The position numbers and the translations under genes are program-made. The notes beneath the pieces were generated by a model that ran no database searches, was not told where the DNA came from, and was given only the letters and a program-made list of their open reading frames with translations. A stretch of 64,000 bases of DNA, taken from DASYXZ01 sp035946625 (GTDB taxonomy: Bacteria; Acidobacteriota; Terriglobia; UBA7540). The stretch lies in the NCBI GenBank assembly GCA_035946625.1, contig DASYZE010000033.1:1-64000 (forward strand), given 5' to 3'. Numbering within the stretch: position 1 is the first letter of the stretch; every line of letters begins with the position of its first letter. Of the stretch, positions 29,168 through 37,869 are shown one piece after another.

Positions 29168-29842
29168 TTGCTACTCGTCCATCAATCGGCGCATACGGTG
29201 CTGGTTTTTAAGGAAGCTGCCCGCTGGGTGGAGGCTGAATTGACCCTGCTTGAAACTCCCGAACTTGCCGGACGCAGCGTGCGCGAGAATCGGTTTGAGG
29301 CGATTTTTGTGGATCCCTCGATTGCGAACTTTTCCAGGCAGGGGTTCACCCGGGTCGTCCGCCTTTCCCCCTTTAACAGTCAGACGCCCATAGTTCTGAT
29401 CTCAACGCCTTACGCAGAAAAATACGTAAAGTTTGATGACCCCGGCGTTGTTACGGTGATGGCGAAACCCTCGAGTGCGGACGATTTGTTGCCCTATCTG
29501 GAGGACATCAAGCGAAGACTCCGGGCGGACCGGCGAAAGAATCGCCGCTTGCCGTACCGGACCGGCGTGAATTGTTTGCAGGGGGGGCGGCGGCTGAAGG
29601 CCACCAGTGTGAATATCTCCACCACCGGGATTCTGCTTGAAATGAGCTGGGCTCCCAAATTCGGAGAGGAACTCGAGCTCCATTTTCAACTGGGGGAGGA
29701 TGAGCGCTCTCTGAACGCCCGGGCGCGCGTGGTTCGCATTGAAGGCCCTGGCCGCGCCGCCCTGGGATTTCATAGTCTGCCCGCTTTTGACCGCGAGCGG
29801 GTTCGCAGGCTAGTGGAGGCTCACTTGCCCGCCCTGCGATAA
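29168..29842 (+). CDS. Receiver-like plus PilZ-domain protein
   Basis: 224 residues. The first 120 residues (EAIFVDPSIANF; TPIVLISTPYAEKYVKF; VTVMAKPSSADDLLPYL) follow the alternating beta-alpha pattern of a response-regulator receiver with the final Lys-Pro. The canonical phospho-acceptor Asp would be the one in FVDPS. Residues about 122-224 are a PilZ domain (DRRKNRRLPYRTGVNC; VNISTTGILLEM). This looks like a chemotaxis- or pili-type output protein. TTG 29168 is a weak start and the true N-terminus may differ. Confidence 0.75.
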   Translation: MLLVHQSAHTVLVFKEAARWVEAELTLLETPELAGRSVRENRFEAIFVDPSIANFSRQGFTRVVRLSPFNSQTPIVLISTPYAEKYVKFDDPGVVTVMAKPSSADDLLPYLEDIKRRLRADRRKNRRLPYRTGVNCLQGGRRLKATSVNISTTGILLEMSWAPKFGEELELHFQLGEDERSLNARARVVRIEGPGRAALGFHSLPAFDRERVRRLVEAHLPALR

Positions 29843-30061
29843 CCGTTTCACGGGCGCAATGCCTGGCGCCGGATACGAGTACCCCGGGCAGGATTCCATC
29901 GGGCCCGCGTACAATCTTCCTGGGCGAAGTTTCAGCGCGGGTTGACCTTGATATCGACCAGCAGTCGGGATAAGGTACAAGGGGTGCGGGTCAGGTTCGG
30001 AAGGCCCTTGCCTCGTTAAAGCCTGTGCCAGTTCAATTGGAGCATTTGAGGATGCTTGTTT

Positions 30062-30877
30062 ATGGAACCAGATAAAGTTCGTGGGAGTGACCGAATTTCC
30101 CTCAGGATGGGCGTTACCGTGTCAGGCGCGGATGCCATGGGGACCGTCTTTGTGGCTGACGGTAAAACCATTCTCTTGAGCCGTCATGGAGCAAAGATTC
30201 TGTTGCCACGCAAACTTGCCCCCCACCAGGAAATCACCATTCTCTGCCATGACACGGGGAAGGAAGCGGATGCACGAGTAATTGGCAACATCGGGCAGGA
30301 AGAGGATGGCGTTTATTACGGCATAGCCTTCATCGACCCTGAGGCCAAAATATGGGGTATTGAGTTCCCCCCCATAGCCGACGGGGCGGAAGCGGTTGGC
30401 CGGGTGATACTGGAGTGTGGTGGTTGCCATACCCGAGAATTGGTCTACCTTGATGAGTCCGAGCTTGAAGTCCTGGAAAACAACAAGAGTCTTGCTCTGC
30501 ATTGCAAGCGCTGCACTGACCTCTCCGTGTTCAAAATGGCGGCGGTTGAGCCGGGCGCAACCGCGCCGCCCGCGGCCCAGATCTCGACAAAGCCCGAGGA
30601 CTTGCGGCGTGAACGTCGGCGCGAAGTGCGTGTGATCACCTGTGTTCGCAGCGTTGATTTCGGCGATGACGTTGTCCGAAGCAGGAACGCCTCTCGCGGC
30701 GGAGTTTGCTTTGAGAGCCTTCGGCATTACTCCAAAGGCATAAAAGTCGAAGTCGCAATTCCTTATACCTCAGGCGGGGGCAACATCTTTCTCGAAGGCC
30801 ACATTGTGCGCATTCAACATGTTCCCGGAGGAGAAATGACCCTCTACGGAGTGCAATACTCACCACGACGTCATTGA
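30062..30877 (+). CDS. Double PilZ-domain protein with central zinc ribbon (paralogue of 28019-28861)
   Basis: 271 residues from ATG 30062, with GAGG about 10 bases upstream; a TTG two codons earlier is possible. An N-terminal PilZ-like domain (GSDRISLRMGVTVSG; LSRHGAKILLPRKLAPHQ) is followed by cysteines ECGGCHTREL and HCKRCTDL and a second PilZ domain with RRERRREVRVIT and NASRGGVCF. It has the same order and the IWGIEFPP linker as 28019-28861 (IWGIKFPP). Duplication is therefore clear although the two genes diverge strongly in sequence. Confidence 0.82.
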   Translation: MEPDKVRGSDRISLRMGVTVSGADAMGTVFVADGKTILLSRHGAKILLPRKLAPHQEITILCHDTGKEADARVIGNIGQEEDGVYYGIAFIDPEAKIWGIEFPPIADGAEAVGRVILECGGCHTRELVYLDESELEVLENNKSLALHCKRCTDLSVFKMAAVEPGATAPPAAQISTKPEDLRRERRREVRVITCVRSVDFGDDVVRSRNASRGGVCFESLRHYSKGIKVEVAIPYTSGGGNIFLEGHIVRIQHVPGGEMTLYGVQYSPRRH

Positions 30878-31040
30878 GGACCCCAGCCCGGCCCAAGGCC
30901 ATCTACCCTTTGAAGTTCTGCCCCCAGGATTGCAATGCGTCGTTGGAAATTCCACCGCCCTGAAAAACTTTTCTTCATAGGGGTTTTGCCACCCACTGCT
31001 CATGCTGCGGGAAGGCAAGAAAGGAGAGAAGCTAAAGAGT

Positions 31041-31115
31041 TGGAGGCGCGGGTGGGAATCGAACCCACGCGTAAAGGTTTTGCAGACCTCTCCCTTACCA
31101 CTTGGGTACCGCGCC
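31041..31115 (-). tRNA. tRNA-Cys (anticodon GCA)
   Basis: On the minus strand a full cloverleaf reads from GGCGCGG (31115 downward), with a CTGCAAA anticodon loop, the GGTTCGATTCC T-arm, a matching CCGCGCC acceptor strand, U73 (the Cys discriminator) and an encoded CCA at 31041-31043. It lies 92 bp downstream of tRNA-Gly, probably in one transcript. Confidence 0.95.
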
Positions 31116-31209
31116 CTGGAAAAAAGTGGCAGGCGGGTAGTGGTGAGTGGCAAGCATCATGAAAGCTTGCCAATTCTTTCTCGCCATTCGCCACTTTTTA
31201 CTGATCTTT

Positions 31210-31284
31210 TGGAGCGGGAAACGGGATTCGAACCCGCGACTTCGACCTTGGCAAGGTCGCACTCTACCACTGAGCTATTCCCGC
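31210..31284 (-). tRNA. tRNA-Gly (anticodon GCC)
   Basis: The minus-strand cloverleaf begins GCGGGAATAGCTCAGTGG at 31284, with anticodon loop TTGCCAA closed by CGACC/GGTCG, the T-arm GGGTTCGAATCCC, discriminator U and an encoded CCA at 31210-31212. Confidence 0.96.
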
Positions 31285-31375
31285 TCGGTCCTGCGTGGTG
31301 ATCGCACTCAACTGCTCTTGCTTTCAAATTATAGGTACCGCAACTGCGCCCTGTCAAGTCACTCCGGGCTGACGA

Positions 31376-32389
31376 TCAGGCCGGTACGGTCATCACCGCC
31401 TCGCGCAGGAATTTTGCCGACTCCTCGGGCGGAGTCGGGTTGATGTAAAAGCCCGTGCCCCATTCGAATCCGGCCACTTTGGTGAGCTTGGGCATGATCT
31501 CCATATGCCAATGGTAGTAGTCGTTCGAAGCCTCGGGGAAGGGCGAGGTATGGATAATGGTGTTATACGCGGGGTGGTCCAGCACTTTGTCCAGGCGCAT
31601 CAGCATATCTTTCAAGATCAACGAGAGCTGCTCGAATTCATGCTTCTGTGACTCCTCGAATGCCGATTGATGCACCTTGGGCACAATCCACATCTCGAAG
31701 GGAAACCGCGGCGCAAACGGGGCCATGGCGATAAAGTCGTCATTCTCAGCAATCACGCGGGTGGCCTTTTCCACCTCCTGGCGAATCATGTCGCAAAAGA
31801 TGCAGCGCTCCTTGAAATTGTAATATTGCCGCGAGCCGTCCACCTCCTCCAGCACCCGTTTGGGGACCACGGGCAAGGCAATCAACTGCGAGTGCGTGTG
31901 CTCGAGCGACGCGCCCGCCGCTTCGCCGTGATTCTTGAAAATCAGGATGTATTTGAAGCGCCGGTCCTTCTTCAAATCCAGGATGCGGTCGCGGTAGGCC
32001 CACAAGACTTCTTCAATCCGGTTCACGGGGAGCGTGGCGAGGGTCTGCTGGTGATCCGGCGTTTCGACGATAACCTCATGGGCGCCAATGCCGTTCATTT
32101 TGTCGTAGAGGCCCTCGCCCTCGCGGTTTAGATTCCCTTCAATGCCCAAAGCGGGGAATTTGTTGGAAACCACGCGCAGCGTCCAGCCCGGCGTGTTTCG
32201 GGAACTGCCGTCGCTGCGGTAGGCCAGAATCTCCGGAGGCGTTTTAGCCTCGTTGCCATAACAAAAAGGACAAAAACCTGATCCGGAAATCTTAACCTTC
32301 TCGCGCACAAAATCACTGGGCCGCTTGGCGCGGTCGGTGGCAATGATCACCCATCGCCCCGTTACGGGATCTTTTCTCAATTCGGGCAA
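31376..32389 (-). CDS. galT: Galactose-1-phosphate uridylyltransferase
   Basis: 337 residues. The N-terminus PELRKDPVTGRWVIIATDRAKRP and GSGFCPFCYGNEAKTPPE (zinc-binding Cys pair) are typical. The histidine-triad active site LEHTHSQLIALPVVP provides the nucleophilic His of the Leloir pathway uridylyl transfer. CIFCDMIRQE and WHMEIMPKLTKVAGFEWGTGFYINPTPPE near the end match the family. It is not next to galK or galE. The two tRNA genes lie downstream on the same strand. Confidence 0.93.
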   Translation of the reverse strand: MPELRKDPVTGRWVIIATDRAKRPSDFVREKVKISGSGFCPFCYGNEAKTPPEILAYRSDGSSRNTPGWTLRVVSNKFPALGIEGNLNREGEGLYDKMNGIGAHEVIVETPDHQQTLATLPVNRIEEVLWAYRDRILDLKKDRRFKYILIFKNHGEAAGASLEHTHSQLIALPVVPKRVLEEVDGSRQYYNFKERCIFCDMIRQEVEKATRVIAENDDFIAMAPFAPRFPFEMWIVPKVHQSAFEESQKHEFEQLSLILKDMLMRLDKVLDHPAYNTIIHTSPFPEASNDYYHWHMEIMPKLTKVAGFEWGTGFYINPTPPEESAKFLREAVMTVPA

Positions 32390-32469
32390 TGTCTCAGCTC
32401 CTTCTATTTATGATTCAGAATTAGAACTCAGCGTTGACTCCCTGGTCTCCCTGGCATTGTAACCCGACT

Positions 32470-32952
32470 CTAATCCTTGAACGCATCCTTGATCAGCCGG
32501 ACCTGAAAGCCGGCCTGCCAATCCCAGGCCACGCTAACTATATCAAACCTGTAGTTGATGGCATCACGTTTAAAGCGCCGCATGTAATGATTCGCCGCTT
32601 TAATGATCCGCCGCTGTTGGTTCCGGCTGACAGCGGACTCGGGCGGGCCGGCTTCCATACTGGTGCGCGTCTTCACTTCAATAAAAGCCAGAACCGGACC
32701 GTCCCATCCCACCAAGTCCAGCTCAACCCCGTGCAATCGCCGGTTTCGCGCGACGATGGTATACCCCGCTTGGCGCAGGTGCCAGTAAGCCAGCGTCTCG
32801 CCGCGCCTACCCGTGATGAGGTGGGGCGCGCCGTGCTCCCCCTTCGCACCCCCGACGGACCGGCCTGAGCGCGCGCGTTGGCGCTCCTTCCAAACCAGCG
32901 CCCGGTACATCATTCGGGCAAATAGACTCACTCGTCCATCCGTGAGCGGCAC
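32470..32952 (-). CDS. YraN/UPF0102-family nuclease-fold protein
   Basis: 160 residues; the conserved core is about 55-145: GRRGETLAYWHLRQAGYTIVARN, then GVELDLVGWDGPVLAFIEVKTR, the Asp/Glu/ExK pattern of an endonuclease fold. Function is unproven; family members resemble Holliday-junction resolvases. The first 50 residues are basic and not conserved, so a later start (near residue 40) is possible. Confidence 0.85.
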   Translation of the reverse strand: MPLTDGRVSLFARMMYRALVWKERQRARSGRSVGGAKGEHGAPHLITGRRGETLAYWHLRQAGYTIVARNRRLHGVELDLVGWDGPVLAFIEVKTRTSMEAGPPESAVSRNQQRRIIKAANHYMRRFKRDAINYRFDIVSVAWDWQAGFQVRLIKDAFKD

Positions 32953-32976
32953 GGCAGCCGCGAAGGCCCCTGGGCC

Positions 32977-34329
32977 TTATCCATAGCGGGCGCTTCCCGC
33001 TCCCCCAGCCTGCTGAATACATTTTTCCAGGATATCCAGGGCCACGTCGGCATGTTCCTGCTCGCAGATTAATGGTGGCACAATTCTCACCGTGCTTTCG
33101 CCGCAGCCGATCAACATCAAACCCTTTTCGAAGGCGCTCTGCAGGACCCGAGCGCGCGCTTCCGCGTGAGGTTCGCGAGTCTCCTTGTTTTTCACCAGCT
33201 CGATTCCGATCATCAATCCCCGGCCGCGAACGTGGCCGACAATGGAATATTCCGCGGGCCAATTGGATATTCGCTTGAGGATATATTCGCCCATACGGGC
33301 GGAATTTTGAACGTATTTTTCCTCCAGCAATCGAATGGTTTCAAACGCCGCCGCGCACGCCACCGGATTTCCGCCAAACGTTGACGCGTGCGCGCCCACC
33401 GGCCAATTCATCACGTCCGCGCGCGCCACGGTCACGCTCAGCGGCAGGCCGGAGGCAATGCCCTTGGCGGTGATGAGAATGTCGGGCGCCATGCCTTCGT
33501 GCTGGCAGGCAAACATTTTTCCCGTGCGGCCCATTCCGGACTGCACCTCGTCAAAGATCAGCAGAATTCCATGCTGGTCCGCCAGCTCGCGCAGCCGCGC
33601 CAGGAAGCCCGCCGGCGGCACCACGTAGCCACCCTCTCCTTGGATGGGTTCCACGATAATAGCGGCCACATCCTGGGGAGCCACTGAGGTCTTGAATAAT
33701 TTTTTCTCGATGAATTCCACCGGGTCGCACACGCAGGGCTGGGGCCAATGCCCGGCCGCGCACCGATAAGGATTCGGGTAGGGCGAATGCACCACGCCCG
33801 CCAGCAGCGCGCCAAATCCCTGGCGTTGGACCGCTTTGGAGGCGGTCAGCGAGAGGGATCCAAAAGTTCGCCCGTGGAAGCTGCCAAGGAAAGCGATGAA
33901 TCCGGGCCGACGGGTGTGATATCGCGCCATCTTCATCGCGGCTTCCATCGCTTCCGTGCCCGAGTTCCCGAAATAGACGCGCTTGGGAAATGAGCCGGGA
34001 GTGATCTGGGCCACTTTTTCCGCGAGCTGCGCCATCTGCGGATAATAGAAATCCGTCCCTGACAAATGGATGAGCGTTTCCGCCTGGTGCTGGATGGCGC
34101 GGACCACGTCCGGATGACAATGGCCGGTGGAAACCACGGCGATGCCGGCGGCAAAATCGAGGAAGGTGTTGCCATCCACGTCTTCCACCAGCATGCCCTC
34201 GCCTCGCTTGGCCACCAGGGGGTAATCGCGCGTATAAGAGGGTGAAACGTACTGGCGGTCGAGGGCCAGCACCTTTTGCGCTTCGGGCCCCGGTAGTGCG
34301 GTTTTAATGTTCGGAAATTTTTTCTCCAT
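32977..34329 (-). CDS. Class-III aminotransferase (acetylornithine/4-aminobutyrate family)
   Basis: 450 residues, PLP-dependent fold type I. DVDGNTFLDFAAGIAVVSTGHCHP, FGNSGTEAMEAAMKMARYHT, FIAFLGSFHGRTFGSLSLT, EPIQGEGGYVVPP and FDEVQSGMGRTGKMFACQH are present. The PLP Lys is in ILITAKGIASGLPLS and ASTFGGNPVACAA follows. The length and the N-terminal YTRDYPLVAKRGEG favour a GabT-like or omega-amino-acid transaminase rather than ArgD. It lies close to yraN and 200 bp from cysS on the same strand. Confidence 0.88.
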   Translation of the reverse strand: MEKKFPNIKTALPGPEAQKVLALDRQYVSPSYTRDYPLVAKRGEGMLVEDVDGNTFLDFAAGIAVVSTGHCHPDVVRAIQHQAETLIHLSGTDFYYPQMAQLAEKVAQITPGSFPKRVYFGNSGTEAMEAAMKMARYHTRRPGFIAFLGSFHGRTFGSLSLTASKAVQRQGFGALLAGVVHSPYPNPYRCAAGHWPQPCVCDPVEFIEKKLFKTSVAPQDVAAIIVEPIQGEGGYVVPPAGFLARLRELADQHGILLIFDEVQSGMGRTGKMFACQHEGMAPDILITAKGIASGLPLSVTVARADVMNWPVGAHASTFGGNPVACAAAFETIRLLEEKYVQNSARMGEYILKRISNWPAEYSIVGHVRGRGLMIGIELVKNKETREPHAEARARVLQSAFEKGLMLIGCGESTVRIVPPLICEQEHADVALDILEKCIQQAGGAGSARYG

Positions 34330-34532
34330 GATTTTTCTCCTCGGGCCTGTTCTATCGATCGGTCTCCAGGCGAATTCTCATTCCGGCAAGGCTGCAGCCG
34401 AGGAGATTTAGTCGCCGCCAAACAGGTTGGGGCGGGCCAAGTGGGGGAGTGTGAGCGAAAGGTTCGTCGGTGGCATGTTGATTTCCGTCCCGGCGCGGCG
34501 CGCCGCGCCGGGGACGCGCCTGCCTCCTTCAC

Positions 34533-36056
34533 TTACTTTCGTTTCCAGCGAGTGCCCGCTTTAGTATCTTCCAGGATGACGCCCGCCTTCAAAAGCTCGC
34601 CGCGAATTTCATCCGCGGCGGCGTATTCGCCGCGCTGCCGTGCGGCTTCGCGATCGGCAATGCGCTTTTCGATTTCTTTTTCTTCAACACCGGCGCTGAG
34701 CACGGCGCTTTGGTCGCCATTTCCGGGTTCAACTGTTGGAGTACCCACTGATGATATGAGCGGCTCACCTGTTGGCGTAACTGCAGCATTCTTGATAAAC
34801 CCAAAGCGCTTGAGCTTTTCGTAATCCGTGTCGTCGAGCACGGCAAAGATGCGGTCCCAGCGCTCCAGCACGTCGAGGAAGCCAGCGCGGGCGTCCTCTG
34901 GAAACTCGCCCCGGTCCATGGCGGTGTTGCCCTCCCGCACCAGGTCGAAGACGGCGGCAAGAGCGGCGGCCGTGTTCAGATTGTCGTCCAGCGCGTCCTC
35001 GAAGGCCTGGCGCGCGGCTTGGGCGCGGGTCCGGAATAGCTCGCCCTCCCCGGCGGGGAATTTCTCCGTCGTCAGCCGGCCGCGAAAATTTCTCAGCCGC
35101 TGGATGGATTGCTGCGCTTGGTGCAGCCCCTCGAAAGTAAAATTAAGCGGCATGCGAAAATGCGATGAGGCCAGCAGGTAGCGGATGGCGCTGGGCTTGT
35201 AGCCTTTCGCAATAAGGTCGCGCAGGGTGAAGAAGTTTCCCTCTGACTTCGACATCTTTTTGCCATCCACCATCAAGTGCTCGGCGTGCAGCCAGTAACG
35301 CACAAAAGGCTTGCCGGTGGCCGCTTCGCTCTGCGCGATTTCATTTTCGTGGTGGGGAAACACCAGGTCGCTGCCCCCGGAATGGATGTCAAAAGTTTCG
35401 CCCAGATATTTCATCGACATCACCGAGCACTCAATGTGCCATCCGGGACGTCCGGGGCCCAGCGGCGTTTCCCAGCGCGGCTCGCCTTCCTTGGCCGCCT
35501 TCCAGAGAACGAAATCGCGGGCGCTCTCTTTTTCGTATTCGTCCGAATCCACCCGCGCTCCATCGCGCATCCCGGCGAAGTCAATTTTGGAAAGTTTGCC
35601 GTAATCCTTGAATTGTTTGACGCTGAAATACTCCGACCCCTCGCTCGAGTAGGCGTAGCCTTTTTCGGCCAGCGTCTGGATCGTTTTCACCATGTCGTCA
35701 ATGTGGTCGGTGGCGCGCACCATCAATTCCGGCTTCTCCAGGTTCAGCAGTTCGCGGTCAACCTCGAAGGCCTCGATGTACTTGGCCGTGTAATCGCGCA
35801 GTTCCATTCCAGCAGCCTGCGAGTTGCGGATGGTCTTGTCGTCCACGTCGGTCAGGTTCATCACCTGGCGCACCTGGTAGCCACGGTACTTGAGGTGCCG
35901 CCGCAGGACATCCTGGAAAACAAAAGTGCGATAGTTGCCGATGTGGGCAAAATCGTAAACGGTCGGGCCGCAGGTATAAAAACGGACCTCGTTGTCGGCG
36001 AGCGGGACGAAGTCCTCCACCTTGCCAGCCAGCGTATTGTAAAAACGAACCGCCAT
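34533..36056 (-). CDS. cysS: Cysteinyl-tRNA synthetase
   Basis: 507 residues. The HIGH-type signature is in YDFAHIGNYRTFVFQD and KMSKS in DGKKMSKSEGNFF. Zinc ligands appear in FYTCGPTVYD, IECSVMSMKYLG and FPHHENEIAQSEA. The C-terminal helical and anticodon-binding parts include IEKRIADREAARQRGEYAAADEIRGELLKAGVILEDT. An unusual low-complexity stretch (about residues 422-450; TPTGEPLISSVGTPTVEPGN) sits between the helical domain and the anticodon module, where most bacterial CysRS have a short linker. A tRNA-Cys gene lies 3.4 kb downstream. Confidence 0.95.
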   Translation of the reverse strand: MAVRFYNTLAGKVEDFVPLADNEVRFYTCGPTVYDFAHIGNYRTFVFQDVLRRHLKYRGYQVRQVMNLTDVDDKTIRNSQAAGMELRDYTAKYIEAFEVDRELLNLEKPELMVRATDHIDDMVKTIQTLAEKGYAYSSEGSEYFSVKQFKDYGKLSKIDFAGMRDGARVDSDEYEKESARDFVLWKAAKEGEPRWETPLGPGRPGWHIECSVMSMKYLGETFDIHSGGSDLVFPHHENEIAQSEAATGKPFVRYWLHAEHLMVDGKKMSKSEGNFFTLRDLIAKGYKPSAIRYLLASSHFRMPLNFTFEGLHQAQQSIQRLRNFRGRLTTEKFPAGEGELFRTRAQAARQAFEDALDDNLNTAAALAAVFDLVREGNTAMDRGEFPEDARAGFLDVLERWDRIFAVLDDTDYEKLKRFGFIKNAAVTPTGEPLISSVGTPTVEPGNGDQSAVLSAGVEEKEIEKRIADREAARQRGEYAAADEIRGELLKAGVILEDTKAGTRWKRK

Positions 36057-36285
36057 AAGGAACGGCCTGTTATGAAATCTCTTAATGCATGATTTTATCG
36101 GCAGGCCGCATATTAGTCAACCAAAGCGATGCCGTCGCAGGGCCAGGTGCCGATCGGGGCGAGCAGCTCGAATCGCGAATGCGCTCGAAGGGAAGAGTCC
36201 TGGCGTGGAAAGCAAGCATTGCGCGGTGGGTCAGAGTCTCATAGAATGTTTTGCCGTCTTGCGAACGGCATGACGAGGCTGGCGA

Positions 36286-36888
36286 TTGTCCTTTCTGAAG
36301 AACCTGACCCGAAATCTCGCGCACGCCCTGGTGCTCTATGGGGCCTTGGGCCTTTTTGCCATCTCCCTGCTCGATTCAACATTCATTCCATTCCCCATGG
36401 TTAATGACCTGCTGTTGATGCACCTTTCCAGCCTGTCTCCGGAGCGCATGCTGTTTTATGTTCTGGATTGCACGGCGGCCTCGGTGCTCGGCGCCTACGT
36501 GCTTTACGCGATTGGGCACGGCGGTGGGAAATTCTTCCGACGCAAGTTTACGCCGGAAAAAATGGGGCGGGCGCAACACTGGCTGGAACGGAACGACTTT
36601 GCCGCCGTTTTGATCATTTCTCTCCTGCCCGCCCCGGCGCCCTTTAAACTTTTTCTGGTAACCGCGGGCGCGTTGCGCATGAACCGCCTTCGCTATGGAG
36701 CCGCGCTGGTGGTGGGCCGTGGCGCCCGCTTCCTGGCCGAAGGCTGGCTGGCCGTCCGCTACGGCGCGCGCGCCGAGGCTTACTTGAAAGCAAATGTGGC
36801 CTGGGTCTCCCTCGCCGTGGCTGTGGCTGTGGCCGCTGCGACCGTCGCTTACCGATTGTTCACCCGACGTTCCTCCGAGGCAACTTAG
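36286..36888 (+). CDS. DedA/YqaA-family membrane protein
   Basis: 200 residues with about four hydrophobic segments (LVLYGALGLFAISLLDSTFIPFP; VLDCTAASVLGAYVLYAIGHG; FAAVLIISLLPAPAPFKLFLVTAGA; a C-terminal VSLAVAVAVAAATVAY). The P-F-P motif near the start and LLPAPAPFKLF fit SNARE-associated/DedA proteins, thought to act in membrane lipid transport. Start is TTG 36286, with GAGG about 9 bases upstream. The last 166 bp (36723-36888) are duplicated at 37870-38029, beyond a toxin-antitoxin pair. The C-terminal tail may therefore be a replaced version. Confidence 0.82.
   Translation: MSFLKNLTRNLAHALVLYGALGLFAISLLDSTFIPFPMVNDLLLMHLSSLSPERMLFYVLDCTAASVLGAYVLYAIGHGGGKFFRRKFTPEKMGRAQHWLERNDFAAVLIISLLPAPAPFKLFLVTAGALRMNRLRYGAALVVGRGARFLAEGWLAVRYGARAEAYLKANVAWVSLAVAVAVAAATVAYRLFTRRSSEAT
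36723..36888 (+). repeat. Left copy of the DedA gene 3'-end duplication
   Basis: 36723-36812 is identical over 90 bp to 37870-37959. The rest, to the TAG at 36886-36888, matches with several substitutions and a 6-bp GCTGTG length difference. Similarity stops right after the stop codon. Confidence 0.9.
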
Positions 36889-36995
36889 CACATGCGCGCC
36901 GCGAGGGCTCAGAGCCTTGCCACGTCCTTCCCGCATTTGTATTATCCACGCGATAGACACTTTGAGCTTCTCTTCCGCCTCCATTCAATTGAAAT

Positions 36996-37026
36996 ATCTC
37001 ATGAGATGTGACATCCTATAGGATGT
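36996..37026. promoter_or_regulatory. Two palindromes, likely operator of the PIN toxin-antitoxin operon
   Basis: ATCTCATGAGAT (36996-37007) and ACATCCTATAGGATGT (37011-37026) are both perfect inverted repeats, three bases apart, and end 6 bases before ATG 37033. The second overlaps the ribosome site GGATG. This position fits autorepression by the antitoxin, whose gene carries a ribbon-helix-helix-like domain. Confidence 0.65.
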
Positions 37027-37032
37027 ACCCCG

Positions 37033-37458
37033 ATGCGGCGGATTGTACTGGACACCTCGGTGGTGGTTGCCGGCCTTCGCAGCAGGGTCGGGGCGGGAAA
37101 TGAAGTGCTGCGTTTAGTCGCCCGTCGCCGTTTGGTGTTGTTGACGAGCGCGCCGCTCTTTTTGGAGTATGAGGAGGTCTTGCAGCGCGCCGAACAGCGG
37201 CTGGTTCACGGACTTAGCCTTGATCAAGTGGAGGAATTTCTGGCGGAGCTTGCTGCCCTCATCGAGCCGGTCAACCTACATTTTCAATGGCGGCCTCAGA
37301 GCCGGGATCCGAATGACGAAATGGTTCTGGAAACGGCCATCAACGGCCGGGCGGACGCACTGATCACATATAACGTTGCAGATTTTGCCGAAGCCGGGCA
37401 TCGATTCAGGATTCCGATATTGCGTCCGGCCGATCTCTTAAGGAAGGTCAAGCCATGA
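37033..37458 (+). CDS. PIN-family toxin (COG1569-like)
   Basis: 141 residues: MRRIVLDTSVVVAGLRSRVGAGNEVL with the first Asp, LFLEYEEVLQR with the Glu, RDPNDEMVLETAINGRADALITYN with the second acidic pair, and ADFAEAG with the last Asp. This is the 'putative toxin component, PIN family' type, an RNase. Here the toxin gene comes before the antitoxin gene, with ATGA overlap at 37455-37458. The pair sits between the two copies of the DedA 3' end. Confidence 0.85.
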   Translation: MRRIVLDTSVVVAGLRSRVGAGNEVLRLVARRRLVLLTSAPLFLEYEEVLQRAEQRLVHGLSLDQVEEFLAELAALIEPVNLHFQWRPQSRDPNDEMVLETAINGRADALITYNVADFAEAGHRFRIPILRPADLLRKVKP

Positions 37459-37700
37459 GCAAAGCCACTTATCCGTTGAAGCTTCCCCTCTCCGTAAAGA
37501 AGACCGCGCAACGCCTGGCGCAGGAAGACGGGGTGTCCTTGAACCAGTGGATCGCCGTGGCCGTAGCGGAAAAAATCGGAGTCGTGGAAACCGCCGCCGA
37601 ATTTTTCAAGCGGCGGGCAGGCCGCGCTACAGGTAATCGCTTGATGTCGTTTCTTCGCCACGCCCCCCGCGTCACCCCGGAACCAGAGGACCGGAAGTAA
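37455..37700 (+). CDS. Ribbon-helix-helix-like antitoxin
   Basis: 81 residues: YPLKLPLSVKKTAQRLAQEDGVSLNQWIAVAVAEKIGVVETAAEFF. A short basic beta-strand, then helix-turn-helix with SLNQWI, is the HicB/Arc-type pattern of PIN-toxin antitoxins. The tail KRRAGRATGNRLMSFLRHAP is basic and would contact the toxin. It is the probable repressor for the palindromes at 36996-37026. Confidence 0.8.
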   Translation: MSKATYPLKLPLSVKKTAQRLAQEDGVSLNQWIAVAVAEKIGVVETAAEFFKRRAGRATGNRLMSFLRHAPRVTPEPEDRK

Positions 37701-37869
37701 GTATTCGGAGGTCTGTACTCCGTGGTTGTTGGTTGGCCATCGTGCCCGTCCAAAGTGTGGTGGCTTTTTTTTTCTTGCCTGATCAGGACCTTTTTGAAAA
37801 AGACCGAGGTGGGCATTCCGCCGCCCGATTGCCAATCGTGGGTGGTAAGGCGGGGCGGCTGGGTCTTGC

